Shown here piece after piece: positions 1 to 9,157 of a stretch of DNA of 64,000 bases; the stretch's first letter is position 1; each line of letters begins with the position of its first letter. The notes beneath the pieces were generated by a model. The model saw only the letters and a program-made list of their open reading frames with translations. It searched no databases and had not been told where the DNA came from. The DNA is from Actinoplanes subtropicus. GTDB taxonomy: Bacteria; Actinomycetota; Actinomycetes; Mycobacteriales; Micromonosporaceae. The position numbers and the translations under genes were made by a program. The stretch lies in NCBI RefSeq assembly GCF_000721705.1, contig NZ_JOJL01000056.1, positions 14,472 through 78,471 of the forward strand, in the 5' to 3' direction.

Positions 1-177
1 GCGGGGCTTCTCGACCAGCCAACCCTGCGCGACCGTGCCGAGTACTGGCGCAACATCTGCAAGGGCGCGGTCGACGAGCACGAGATGCTCGCCAAGCGAG
101 TGCGCCGGATCGATCCGCTGCCGGTCCAGAAGCCGTTGAAGCAGTGGGCTGATCTGCCGGCCTGGCTCACCGACTAA
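1..177 (+). CDS. Hypothetical protein, C-terminal end only
   Basis: The reading frame is open from the first base and stops at TAA 175-177, giving the last 58 residues of a gene that begins outside the window. The visible part is charged and helical, with WRNICKGAVDEHEML and a Trp/Pro-rich end (QWADLPAWLTD). I do not recognise the family. It converges on the next gene with a gap of about 30 bases. Codon use is typical of the high-GC background, which supports it being real. Confidence 0.5.
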   Translation, partial: AGLLDQPTLRDRAEYWRNICKGAVDEHEMLAKRVRRIDPLPVQKPLKQWADLPAWLTD

Positions 178-208
178 CCCGCCACCGGCCGTAGCTGGGC
201 AGGCATTC

Positions 209-823
209 CTACTCGCCGAGTTCGGCGCCGCGGTAGACCTCTTCGGTGAACCACCACCACGCTGCAGTCGGCTGCCAGTCGGTGAACTCCTCCGGCTCGA
301 GCACCATCGTCAACGTCTCCCCACGGCGCAGCGCGACCCCGATGCCGTAGAACGACGCCTCGGCCAGCGCGACCTGCTCACCGGCGGGCAACTCGGAGAC
401 AACCAGCAGACGCCGGCAGTACATCGCGAACCTGGAGGCCGCCCGAAGACCCCGCGCCCAATCCGAACCCTGCACCATCGCCAGCAATGGCGTCACCGGC
501 GGGGCGAACCGGCGGGTCGCGGTCGTCGACGACCACGTGACCATCCCCTCCGGCAGGCGCCGCAGGCGCCGCTGCGAAGCCGGAGCCACCGTGTGTACCG
601 GGACGGGCTGCCCGAGGGGCAGACACATCAGCGTGTCGAGGAGATCAAGAGGAGGAATCGACCCGACCGGATGCGCCTGGCGTAGCCGTCGCTGGTCATG
701 GTCCGGCCGGTACGCCACCCACGCCCGGGTGCCGAACAACCGCACCCGCGCGACGCCGATCTCGTCCTCTGCGGCGCGGGGCATCGTGGCCGCGAAACGC
801 TCCAGCGTGGCCGCAACGCTCAT
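209..823 (-). CDS. Hypothetical protein, partner of wHTH regulator
   Basis: A 204-residue protein of unknown function. Its ATG overlaps the stop of the upstream winged-helix gene (ATGA at 820-823), so the two are translationally coupled and probably act together. The sequence has no signal peptide or membrane segment. The C-terminal third is aromatic (AAWWWFTEEVYRG). The pairing of a small DNA-binding protein with a nucleotidyltransferase-like or sensor partner is common in actinomycetes, but no catalytic motif was visible, so the function is left open. Confidence 0.6.
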   Translation of the reverse strand: MSVAATLERFAATMPRAAEDEIGVARVRLFGTRAWVAYRPDHDQRRLRQAHPVGSIPPLDLLDTLMCLPLGQPVPVHTVAPASQRRLRRLPEGMVTWSSTTATRRFAPPVTPLLAMVQGSDWARGLRAASRFAMYCRRLLVVSELPAGEQVALAEASFYGIGVALRRGETLTMVLEPEEFTDWQPTAAWWWFTEEVYRGAELGE

Positions 824-1152
824 GACTCTGTCCCCCCGCCGGCGCGGTGCGCCGAGATCCGTGAGTCAAGATCGTGCACCAGCCGTCGAAGTCCTGTCCA
901 TGCACGCACGTCGGTAAACGCGTAAAGAACCCGGCGGTTGTGCCCCAACGTCGGCAGACGCCTGACCAAACCAGCAGCCATCAGAGCAGCCAGTGGGGGC
1001 CGGAACACGCTGGTCGGAGCGCCGCGCGAGTCGGCCAAATCCTTCACGCAGACACCTCCCTCACCCGCAGCGAACAGCGCGAGCAGCAGCTCAAGCCGAT
1101 GCTTGTTGCCGAAGACAGCCGAAGAGACATGCCTCGTCAGGTCCTCCGCCAC
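820..1152 (-). CDS. Winged-helix (ArsR/MarR-like) transcriptional regulator
   Basis: A 110-residue protein with the layout of a small winged helix-turn-helix regulator: helix (GNKHRLELLLALFAAGEGG), then helix-turn-helix around VKDLADSRGAPTSVFRPPLAALMAAGLVRRL, then a wing (LGHNRRVLYAFTD). The start is GTG at 1152. It is the first gene of a two-gene operon with the following hypothetical protein. An inverted repeat lies directly upstream (1161-1184) and could be its autoregulatory operator. The ligand is unknown. Confidence 0.65.
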   Translation of the reverse strand: MAEDLTRHVSSAVFGNKHRLELLLALFAAGEGGVCVKDLADSRGAPTSVFRPPLAALMAAGLVRRLPTLGHNRRVLYAFTDVRAWTGLRRLVHDLDSRISAHRAGGGTES

Positions 1153-1160
1153 ACCCCAAG

Positions 1161-1184
1161 AATAGTGAAACGCGATTCGCTATT
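1161..1184. promoter_or_regulatory. Operator-like inverted repeat upstream of wHTH gene
   Basis: Two 10-base arms, AATAGTGAAA and ATTCGCTATT, flank a central CGCG. The second arm is the reverse complement of the first with two mismatches. The site is 9 bases upstream of the regulator start and is AT-rich against a GC-rich background. Such sites are typical dimer-binding operators for ArsR/MarR proteins. Binding by the adjacent regulator is inferred. Confidence 0.45.
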
Positions 1185-1435
1185 CAAATCCCGATACGGA
1201 CCGGGTGTCACGCTTTCGAGGCACTCGATCTGCTCGATCGCGACGCAGCCTGCCGCTCGACGCCGAGGCTGCGGGTAGGCGCCTGCTCCAGGTTCATCGC
1301 AACGTCGGAAGGTACGCCCGTTGGCGCATCTGCTGCCCGGGGCGCCGCGGGTAGCCGCCGGAAGGTCAGGCGGTTGGGGCATGGCGAGCACGACGCGGCT
1401 GCACGCGATGATCGGCCGGCGACACCGTCGGGGAT
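1185..1435. other. No supported gene; probable degraded 5' end of istA
   Basis: The stretch between the operator and the recognisable istA fragment has no start, Shine-Dalgarno sequence or protein-like frame that I could support. It probably holds the degraded N-terminal part of the IS21 transposase. Confidence 0.3.
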
Positions 1436-2010
1436 TGCGGCATGCAGGCGACGATCGGCATCGAGACTGGGGCTTGTGGGTGCAGGTGCCCGGGAGACCG
1501 GGCTGCACCGGCGGACCGTGCGCAAGTACTTGAACGCCGAGCTGGGGCAGGCTCCGCCGCGGCCGCCGCGGCCGCGGCGGCCGCTGGCGGTGGACGCGTT
1601 CGCGCACGTGATCGACGCGTGGCTGCGGGCGGAGTTGTTGCTCAAAGGCACCGTGATCCACGAACGCCTGGTTGAGCAGTACGGATTCGCCGGCAACTAC
1701 CAGCGGGTGAAGCTGTATCTGCAGGAGGCCCGGCCGCGGATCGCCGCCGAGCTCGGGATCGCCCCCGACCAGTTGGCCGGGCTGCACCGCCGGTTCGAGG
1801 TCGTTCCGGGCGCACAGGCCCAGGTGGACTGGGGCGACGAGGGGGCCGTGCTGGCTCATGTCGGGATCGGCAAGGTCTACTCGTTCCACATGGTGCTCTC
1901 GTACTCGCGGGATCCGTTCTGCTGCTTCACCACCAGCCAGGATCTGGCCGCGTTCTGGGACTGCCACCGGCGGGCGTTCGCGCACTTCGGCGGGATGCCC
2001 AGCTTGCAGG
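1436..2010 (+). pseudogene. istA: IS21-family transposase IstA remnant
   Basis: The frame encodes the central part of an IS21 IstA transposase: a helix-turn-helix (ARETGLHRRTVRKYL), a Pro-rich linker, and the first part of the DDE catalytic core including the QVDWGD motif with its first aspartate. Full IstA is about 400-500 residues; here the N-terminus is eroded and the protein is lost after about residue 190 (HFGGMP). The rest of the catalytic domain and the partner ATPase IstB are absent. The frame then runs into unrelated sequence. This is an inactive remnant. Confidence 0.7.
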
Positions 2011-2302
2011 CGCGTTCGCCTGGAACGCCGAGGTGAACGGGTCCGATGCCTGCGTGCCGGTGCTTGTCGCGAAGAGCGCACGTCTCCACCCGCTCGCCAG
2101 CGCTCCTCCGGGAACCCGCGTCATCACCGCGGCGACGCTGAGCACGCTCAAGGACCACGTGCGCGCCTTCACCGCCGAGATCTCCAAGGACCGGGCCTGG
2201 GAACGCCCCGAAGCCGTCGTGGCCGCGCTTCAGCGCCACGATCTGACGCCTGACCGCGTAATCACCAAGCACAGCACGAAGGTCGAGCCTGCCGGGTCCT
2301 AA
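2005..2302 (+). pseudogene. Fragment of an unknown gene joined to istA remnant
   Basis: A different frame from istA stays open across the breakpoint and ends at TAA 2302. It gives about 95 residues including AFAWNAEVNG, LSTLKDHVRAFTAEISKDRAW and VVAALQRHDLTPDRVITKHS. Codon use looks coding, so this is likely the 3' end of a gene cut by the IS21 insertion or a later deletion. I do not recognise the family. Confidence 0.35.
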
Positions 2303-2418
2303 CTGGTTGTCGAACGCCGCTACCCCGATCGCCCGGGCCGGCGCAGTGCGGTGGCGCGTTTGCGACTCGCCTTTGAGGGCGGGCCATCCGCGCACCTCGA
2401 ACTCAATCGACTAGTGCA

Positions 2419-3714
2419 TCAGTGCACCCAGATGCCTTGGGGTGAGAGGCTGCGGGCCAACCGCTGTCCCGACTCGCTGACCGGTGTCGACCATGACACG
2501 TCGGTCGCTGGGCACCCGAAGTCCTCGGCCAGTGCGTGGACGAGGGCGTTTCCAAGGCCTCGTGCCCGGTGGATCGCGGCAACCCAGATGAGGTCGATGG
2601 AGGGACGCGTGCCGGTGTCGTCACCGGTGTATGGGGTGTCGGGATCGAGGTTCCAGCGCTGGTGCCGGTCGAGGTCCGCGGCGACCAGGTAGCCGATCAC
2701 GTACTCGACGGAGCGCAGGAGGTACGCACGTCGGTTCGTGCTGCTGGGTTCCGGCCGGTTGCCGGCCTCCCAACTGGTGAAGTCGTAGCGGTTCTCCCGT
2801 TTGGGAGCCATCGCGACCTTCGCCGCGAGCCGGCGCCACGCCACGCTGGACTGCGTCGTCACGACGGCGACGTTCCCACGTCCCCAGGAGATGTTCTTCG
2901 GAAGCCGCAGGCCGATCGACCACAGCTGGTGTTGTTGCTCGTGCCGGCCGACGCCGAACTCACCGAACGCGTTCTGAAAGCCACAGGGGCAGTCCGATAG
3001 CGGCCGCGCGGCGACGTTGCGGAACGCCACGGGTACAGCCGCTCGCCCACCGTCCTGATCACGGATGCGTTCATCGAACGGCCGCCACGGACGTTCGTCT
3101 TGCGGTGCGTCGGTCCACCGGTCAGGACGATCTCGATACTCCTCGGGGAAGGCGGCACGGCTCAGCCTTTCCGCCGGCGACAGCTGCGGCCGCACCCAGA
3201 CTCCGGCCGCCGTTGCCCGCCCGTTGAGACGGAGCCCCTGGCGGCGTGCCGCGTGACGAAGGAATCGAAGGAACGTCGTCGGCCGGGCGTCGAAGTCGGC
3301 GCCGCGCCTGAGTAGCCGTTCGCCCGGGGCCAGCCACTCGTCCAGGGGCAACGCCAACCTGCCGACCATGGCTTCCAGGCCGGAGAGATCCGCGTCGAGC
3401 TCGACGGCGCGCAGGACCTCGACGACGTCGTCGACGTACGGGTACGGCACATACAGCGTGATCCATCGATCGCCGCCCCAGACGAAGCTCGCCGAGTCGC
3501 CGTCGAGGGAAAGCCGGTCGATGAACACCATCCTGAGCTTGTCCACCGCGTCGTGGAACTCAGGCGGCCAGGCGGCGTTCTCTTCGCCGTGGGCGTCGAC
3601 GTAGTCGTCCCTGTCCAGCACGACCACCGCGTGCCGCCGCGCCGGCCGGATCACAATCTTCCGGCTACGATACGAATGCGGCTCCGGATCAAGGAAGAGA
3701 ACCTGCTCGGTCAT
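2419..3714 (-). CDS. Eco1/ESCO-like zinc-finger GNAT acetyltransferase
   Basis: A 431-residue protein. Residues 1-230 form a domain I do not recognise. The second half resembles the eukaryotic cohesin acetyltransferases Eco1/ESCO: a small zinc finger at 242-262 (C242-P-C244-G ... H258-EQQ-H262, with one residue fewer between the cysteines than the usual CxxC). This is followed by an N-acetyltransferase fold with LLRSVEYVIGYLVAADL, the acetyl-CoA loop IDLIWVAAIHRARGLGNALV (373-392), and the ESCO-type end VSWSTPVSESGQRLA. The order finger, IWV, R-x-x-G-x-G/A and a Ser-Thr-Pro segment matches that family. The substrate in bacteria is unknown. It is a single gene with no obvious operon partner. 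An ordinary GNAT with a fortuitous metal site is the alternative. Confidence 0.6.
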   Translation of the reverse strand: MTEQVLFLDPEPHSYRSRKIVIRPARRHAVVVLDRDDYVDAHGEENAAWPPEFHDAVDKLRMVFIDRLSLDGDSASFVWGGDRWITLYVPYPYVDDVVEVLRAVELDADLSGLEAMVGRLALPLDEWLAPGERLLRRGADFDARPTTFLRFLRHAARRQGLRLNGRATAAGVWVRPQLSPAERLSRAAFPEEYRDRPDRWTDAPQDERPWRPFDERIRDQDGGRAAVPVAFRNVAARPLSDCPCGFQNAFGEFGVGRHEQQHQLWSIGLRLPKNISWGRGNVAVVTTQSSVAWRRLAAKVAMAPKRENRYDFTSWEAGNRPEPSSTNRRAYLLRSVEYVIGYLVAADLDRHQRWNLDPDTPYTGDDTGTRPSIDLIWVAAIHRARGLGNALVHALAEDFGCPATDVSWSTPVSESGQRLARSLSPQGIWVH

Positions 3715-3893
3715 CGCACCCCGGTTTGGTTTGTGTCCGACGGGAGCAATCGTCCTTGATCACCGCGACCGCCCTGCTGGACAGGTGAGAGGTTCGTTCG
3801 CACCTCGTGTAACGAGTGGCATCAGTGCATGCTGGCGCCGTCATCCTCAAAGGACACGCCGGCGAACTTGTGAGGAGATCTGGGAGCCTCGTC

Positions 3894-4328
3894 TCATGCC
3901 GTCCACGGCTCCTTGTACGTCGACAGGAGGCGGCCGTCTCCGGCACCGAGGGCATTGGCGATCAGGTCGTCCCAGTCGGTGTGCTGGAGCCAGTTCTTGC
4001 CCATGAGGTGGGCCGTCCAGCCGACCAGATCGCGGAAGGTCTGAATTCGCGTCAGCTCAATGGAATACCCGCTGCTGCGCGGAACCGCGTCGCAGGTGGT
4101 GTGCGTGACGTGCCAGCGAGCGGGCTGTGGGCGGGTGACGAGGTTACTGACCTGTATGGGCTCGGCATCGGGATGTTCGGCCTCCCACGCCGCTGTCAGG
4201 CGCTGCACCTGCGCGAGGTCGCGATCGTCCACCCAGAGGTGGCCGTCGCTCGGCGCGACGGTCCGGGCGCACAGGTCGCATACCCCGGAAAAATCCGGTT
4301 CCGGGTTCTCAGCCACGACACTCCTCAT
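3894..4328 (-). CDS. Conserved actinobacterial hypothetical protein
   Basis: About 144 residues. A CxxC pair near the start (SGVCDLCART) and a later Cys/His pair (THTTCDAVP) suggest a metal site. The second half is well folded-looking (YSIELTRIQTFRDLVGWTAHLMGKNWLQHTDWDDLI). I chose the ATG at 4328 because conserved-looking sequence starts there; the frame remains open upstream to 4640 but that part looks non-coding. I know this as a recurring actinomycete family without an assigned function. Confidence 0.55.
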   Translation of the reverse strand: MRSVVAENPEPDFSGVCDLCARTVAPSDGHLWVDDRDLAQVQRLTAAWEAEHPDAEPIQVSNLVTRPQPARWHVTHTTCDAVPRSSGYSIELTRIQTFRDLVGWTAHLMGKNWLQHTDWDDLIANALGAGDGRLLSTYKEPWTA

Positions 4329-4558
4329 GCCGACGACGTCCGCTCCATCGACGATGCTAACCGTGTGAACGCCGTCATCACGTGCGTCCGGTCGGAAGCT
4401 GGGAACGACGAGGGGCATCGTGGCTGGCCCTGCTCGTAATTTCATGCGCGCTGCGCTCGCTGTCGACGATCTCGGCGGGCATCGTTGGCCGGGTTGGCGC
4501 TCAGGTGACCGGTGAGCGCCAACAGGGTCCGCTCGCGCTGAATGGTCTGCTCGGGCTA

Positions 4559-4586
4559 ACTCCCCGCGAACGCGGGGAGGACCCCG
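4559..4586. repeat. Single CRISPR-like hairpin repeat (orphan)
   Basis: The segment contains CTCCCCGCGAACGCGGGGAG followed by GACCCC. This resembles the palindromic core and tail of type I-E repeats of actinomycetes. Only one copy is present, with no spacer array and no cas genes in the window. It could equally be a simple GC-rich hairpin or terminator. Confidence 0.2.
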
Positions 4587-4754
4587 ATCGAGTACGAGGC
4601 CCGGGAGGACGCCGGATGACCCCCGCGTACTCGAGGTCATCCGGGTCAGGCTGCGTCTGAGTCACCGCGCCATTGTCTCCATCCCCGCGCCTCGGTTACG
4701 CGTGAGGCGGCATGATGACGGCTGCGACTCCGCGCGCCTTCGGCCAGAGGACCG

Positions 4755-5140
4755 ATGACCGACCAGAGCGGGCGCCACTCCGTGAGTGTGGCCGCCGTTG
4801 TGACCGATGACGCGGCCGGATCCTCGTCATCCAGCGACGCGACAACGGCCCTTGGGAGATCCGGCGGCTTCCTCGAACTGCAGGAGTCGACTCCGGATGG
4901 CGTGCGCCGCGAGATCGCGGAGAAGACCGGCCTGGTCGTGAAGGTCGACCGGCCGACCAGCGTCTACAAAGAACGCGAATCTTGGCGTCGTTGCGCTCGT
5001 CTTCCGGGCTGCGGTGGTCGGCGACCGGGAACAGCCCACCGAAGAGAGCGCCACGGTCGACTGGTGGACGCCCGACCGGTGGCCGGGGAGATGCAGGAGA
5101 CGTTCGCCGTCCGCGTCCTCGTGACCGCATCTGCGCCACT
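4755..5140 (+). pseudogene. Decayed Nudix hydrolase
   Basis: Pieces of a Nudix protein appear in alternating frames: SVAAVVTDDA, then ILVIQRRDNGPWEI one frame over, then back to GGFLELQESTPDGVRREIAEKTGLVV, which carries a damaged Nudix box. After that, GVVALVFRAAVVGDREQPTEE continues in another frame. At least three frameshifts are needed to restore one protein, so it is inactive. It is unrelated by position to the intact Nudix gene at 20.8 kb. Confidence 0.6.
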
Positions 5141-5439
5141 GATCGCCGGCACGTGCAAAAGACCGGAAGAACGCCCGCGTACGCGCGGAGAACTGTGCCG
5201 GCGAACTGGACGAACTGCCCTATCTGGGTCACCCTTAGCCATTCAACGGTGATTCACACCCGCGCGTAGGAGCGGTCGTACCCGTCCTCTACCCGCCAGC
5301 CTCGTGGGGGCACTGCGCGCGGTGCGCTGCCTCACCGGCGGCTGGTAGTCGTGTTGCCCAGCATGAGCACTCGTCATACCCGATGGCGACCGCTCGCCGG
5401 CGCTGCCTTGGCCGCAGAGCCACCCGGTGCTGGATTACG

Positions 5440-5990
5440 AGCTGGCCGGAAAGGTGAGGGTCTCCCGGTGGTTGAGGTGCCCTGCGTGGCCCACTTGAGG
5501 TCTTCTTGGCGCCCGCGACAGGATCTTGGTCGGCTGACGAGGGGAGGATCCCTTGGATGGTGGCGCGGAGCGCGTTTGCTGTGTTCCCGGTGATCGTGAC
5601 CTGTAGGTCCAGCTCCTCGGTGAGGTCGTCATACCGCAGCTCGAGGTGGAAGACGTCGAAGAGACGCCGTTGCTGCTTTTCGGTCAGCCGGCTGATCGTG
5701 AGATTGGTCCGAGGGACGACCTCCAACAACGCCGGATTGCTATTGGCCGGGATCTGACGCTGCCGCGTAAGTTCCGCGAGTAGATCCCTTTTCTGCCTCA
5801 GGGCGGCGAGCATGTCCCGGAACCTTGCTTGAATGCAGGATCGCCAAGCCTGATCGAAGTCGTGGTCTCCGGACGGCTCGAACTGGTCGAGTTCGGTGAG
5901 CAGGTTGTTTTGGCGGCGCTGCAATACCGCGATGTCCTCGGTAACCGCGGCCGTGTGTTGTCCGTCACTGAAGATGCCGACCAAGCCGTC
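5440..5990 (-). pseudogene. Large serine recombinase, C-terminal fragment
   Basis: Reading leftwards, the frame encodes the typical coiled-coil and end region of actinobacterial recombinase-family proteins: IAVLQRRQNNLLTELDQFE, FRDMLAALRQKRDLLAEL, LTISRLTEKQQRRLFDVFHLELRYDD and VTITGNTANALRATIQGI. There is no catalytic domain or start. It fits as the missing tail of the N-terminal recombinase fragment at 7237-8707, with about 1.2 kb of foreign DNA in between. Confidence 0.65.
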
Positions 5991-6128
5991 ACTGAAAATT
6001 CTGACGCGGAAAGCCGTATTTCGGGCGGCTGAGATCGAAGCTTGTCTGCGAGGTGACGCCTTGGTCTGCGAGGTGATGCCGGGATCGGCGTGGTGATTGG
6101 TCGTAGGCGACGCTCGCCGGGGTGACGC

Positions 6129-7236
6129 GTCACCGTGCCGAGGAGAAAGTCCGTCACCGCACCGAGGACAGGCACCGACGGGCATCAGGCTGTCGAGGAG
6201 ATCAACAACCGGCCCGCGGTGACCATGACGACCTGATCCCAGGGACGGGCCATCCCGGCGTTGGCGGGGTCACCCAGCCGCAGCCGAGCGAACAGGTCAC
6301 GTCGATGCCGCTGGGCGATCAGGGCCGGGTAGTCCACACCGGTCAGCGGCTTCGGCCGCGTGGCCGGCTCCAGCCCGGCGGCGTGGGCCAACGACCGAGC
6401 CGCGACACCCAGCGCGCGCAGTGCGGCGCCGACCGGGCGGTCCGGGGACGGCCCAGGTGCCCAGCAGCCGCCGGTGTCCCCGCCCATACTCCGGGTCACC
6501 GCCACCGCGGCGGCGGTCAGCGCCGCGGCGCCACGCGCCACGGCCCGCAGCCACGCCTTCACGGTGCTCACCGGCGCTCCGGCGGCAGCCGCGGCCCGCC
6601 GGTACCCAGCCCCCTGAGCCGCAGCGGACAACGCGGCGCCGACGACCTCGACGCCGTAGGCCCGCCGCGGCAGACACCACGCCGGCAACAGGACATGAGT
6701 CACCCGGCATGAACGGCACCGGGCCCGGCCCGGTGCCAGCCGCACCCGGACCCCGCCAGCCGTGGCCACCGTCCGCGGCCGAGCCGCCGACCAGGGCCGC
6801 AGAACTCCCGAACAACCAGCCTGCGGACAGCGCATCGCGCCCGCGGCCAACGCGACCCGGGCGGCCTCAAGGTCGACCACTGTGATCACCGACGTCAGCT
6901 CCCAGCATGCATCCCAGGCTCGCCGGGAAACCACCCGAACGGAAAGGGGTCGACTCGTGTTGCGGCCCGGTCCCGGCACACCCAACCGTGCCGAGCCCTC
7001 GCCACGCAACCACTTCCGTCCTACCCGCCCCGCCACTGCGCCGAGCAACTCCGGCCACCCGTCGATTGCCGCCTCACCCCGCCCAGCAGCACCCCGCCGA
7101 CCGCCGCGACCGTTTCACCGGCCTCGTCGGCACGGTGCCGACGCCGACGAACAACCTCTCCCCGACCCCGGCGGGAGTCGGCTCATCCGCACGCCCGATG
7201 ACGCCCCAGGCTCCTCACGACGGCATCCACGGTGAC
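6129..7236. mobile_element. Putative DUF6431-type insertion inside recombinase gene
   Basis: The segment separates the two halves of the serine recombinase and holds a DUF6431-like gene. A short inverted repeat, GTCACCGTG, occurs at 6129-6137 and in reverse complement at 7228-7236. The recombinase reading frame is lost exactly at the right copy. The left boundary is less certain, because some non-recombinase sequence lies between 5990 and 6129. No DDE transposase is present, so it may be a non-autonomous or decayed element. Confidence 0.4.
6185..6889 (-). CDS. DUF6431-like transposon-associated protein
   Basis: About 234 residues from a GTG at 6889, preceded by GGGAG. It has two zinc-ribbon halves: CPQAGCSG and CRSC, around a LRPWSAARPRTV segment and THVLLPAWCLPRRAYGVEVVG. 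A helix-turn-helix-like stretch follows (GYRRAAAAAGAPVSTVKAWLRAV). This is the pattern of DUF6431 proteins, which are usually found beside DDE transposases and probably bind transposon DNA. The usual transposase partner is missing here. Confidence 0.6.
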   Translation of the reverse strand: MITVVDLEAARVALAAGAMRCPQAGCSGVLRPWSAARPRTVATAGGVRVRLAPGRARCRSCRVTHVLLPAWCLPRRAYGVEVVGAALSAAAQGAGYRRAAAAAGAPVSTVKAWLRAVARGAAALTAAAVAVTRSMGGDTGGCWAPGPSPDRPVGAALRALGVAARSLAHAAGLEPATRPKPLTGVDYPALIAQRHRRDLFARLRLGDPANAGMARPWDQVVMVTAGRLLISSTA

Positions 7237-8707
7237 GGTCAACAGCCGTGCTTCCGGTGCCCTCGTTGTCGCGTTCTGGCTGGTCGATCGACTCGGCGAG
7301 GAGGTGCGCACGCGCTTCACCGAATATCCGTCGCTCAAAGAACCGGTCCAGCACGGCGATGATCTTGTCTTCCCGGACGGTCACGTGCGCCCGGTGGGTG
7401 TCGAACCACGGCCGGTTCGCGTGGTGGCGCGGATCCGGGGTGCACCGATAGTAGGCGTTTCGGCGCACGTTGTGGCCCCACATGCGTCGATCGCACAGAG
7501 CGTGGCGCAGGTAGGTTCGTAGAAGGCAGGTCCGATTCGCTTGCGGGTTTCGCGTGGGTTCGGATCGTGAGCCTTGGCGGTATCTGCCCACCGTACTGGC
7601 CGCCTCGAAGATCTCGCGGGTGACCAGGGGTTCGTGGGTCGGACGGGCCGACCACACCCATGCCGTCGGCGGGTTGACCTTGCCGCGGATGCCGCGTTCC
7701 GGGCGGGCACGTTTGCGGCGGTTCCACACCATGTACCCGGTGTGTTTCGGGTTGTCGAGGACCTCTCGGACGTTGCTCGCCGTCCACGCGCCGACCCGAC
7801 GCCGCCGTCCTCCTCCGATGATCGGATCCGGTGGCGGGTAGCGTCCGGGTTCCCGGTTGAGTCGGTCGGCGATCGCCTGGTAGCCGATCCGGTCCAGAGC
7901 CCGAAAGAGAAAGATCTGGGTGACGACCGGCCCGCGGACGGGGTCCGGGACGAGACGGTGCTTGGTCTTGCCCAGTTCGGCCTTGTTCTTGACCGGGTGG
8001 CGCGTCTTGACGGCGAGGTACCCGTACGGGGGCTTGCCGATGTTGAAGCCCTGGTGGGTGTGAGTCTTGGTACCACCCCAGGACAGCTCGGGCATGTTGA
8101 GCACATACCACTCAGAGATCGCCTGCTTGATCCGTCGAGTCAGGGTGGGTGTCGCCCTGCGGAACGGTGCGGCGCTGTCGCCGGCCCCCGGAACCGCGGC
8201 CGGGTCGATGCCCTCATCGGCGGCTAGCAGAGCAACGCCAGCTTGTTCCAACTCGAATTCGATCTTGGTGCTGGAGTAGGTGGTTCGAGCGACCCGTTCG
8301 ATCGACTCGCACACCACCGCGACGAAACGGCGATCCGCCCCTTGTGCCTCTGCAAGCAGATCCGCGATCCCGCCGTCGCGGGCGATGGGGATGTCGAATT
8401 GCTGGTGTGCCGTGCCGTTACCTCGGCGTTCGATGTTCGCGCGACCGGACTCGATGTCGTAGAACTTCGCCACGATCACGAACCCTGCCGGCAAGGCATT
8501 GCGGGAATTCTCCAGCTGCCGCGGGAGTGACAGCGTGGGGTCTTGTGCGTCGTCGGTCGAGGTACGTCCTATCCAGGCGACCGGCACCACTGCCTGTTGG
8601 TAGGTCTCGGGCATGTTCTGGTCGCCGACGACACGAAGCCAATCAAGGAGGCCGGCCTCGCTACTGTCCCCGTTGGTCTGCGAAACGTCGGACGGTTGCG
8701 TGTTCAT
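7237..8707 (-). pseudogene. Large serine recombinase, N-terminal part (truncated)
   Basis: This is the N-terminal resolvase domain of a recombinase-family protein (VAWIGRTSTDDAQDPTLSLPRQ with the serine of the S/T-x-D motif; VVCESIERVARTTY). Then come the recombinase domain (NIGKPPYGYLA, ADRLNREPGRYPPPDP, WTASNVREVLDNPKHTGYMVWNRR) and the start of the zinc ribbon. I chose the second ATG (8707) because GGAG lies six bases upstream. After about residue 490 the sequence leaves the family and runs into the inserted element. The matching tail is at 5440-5990. Intact, it would be a site-specific integrase of a mobile element. Confidence 0.7.
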
Positions 8708-9157
8708 CTCGTACTCCATCTTGATCCGCGGTGGCTTCCTGAACAGCGAAAATGCGCGGGCGCGCCTCCGCCCTTTCCCACCCGCCGGACCCGCCGGATC
8801 GATGGTTGGCGAACTACTCCAGGGGCCCGCCGAACCCAGGGGCCAAAGGCTGCCGGCGAACGCTCATGGCAGACGTCCGTTCCTGTCATCAGGTCGATCA
8901 AGGTTCCGAGACTTCGTCGGCTTCAACATCAACATCGGCGAGGTCCGCCGATTCTGCGCCATCGTCGTCGACCACCTCAGCGCCTCGCTGTGCCCGCTCG
9001 GCACGAGAGGGTTGCGCAGCAGCGGTGCAAGCCCAGCCAGCCATACAACGGTCTTCTCGATGACCAGGTCGCGGCTTGTGCCGGCGCGAAGAGGAACAGG
9101 CGAGGCTGCGTCGATGCGGGAGCAGGTCGGTGCCGTGCGTTGAATGCCTGAAACGCG
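8708..9157. other. Intergenic stretch without a supported gene
   Basis: Between the recombinase start and the terminator of the I36 gene I found no frame with a ribosome site or protein-like composition. It includes an acidic low-complexity frame on the minus strand (DDDGAESADLADVDVEADEV), which I regard as chance. The region would contain the recombinase promoter and probably an old attachment site. Confidence 0.3.

Noticed and set aside
993..1435. Long open frame leading into istA
   Set aside because: Runs antisense over the winged-helix gene and its operator and has Arg/Ser-rich non-coding composition.
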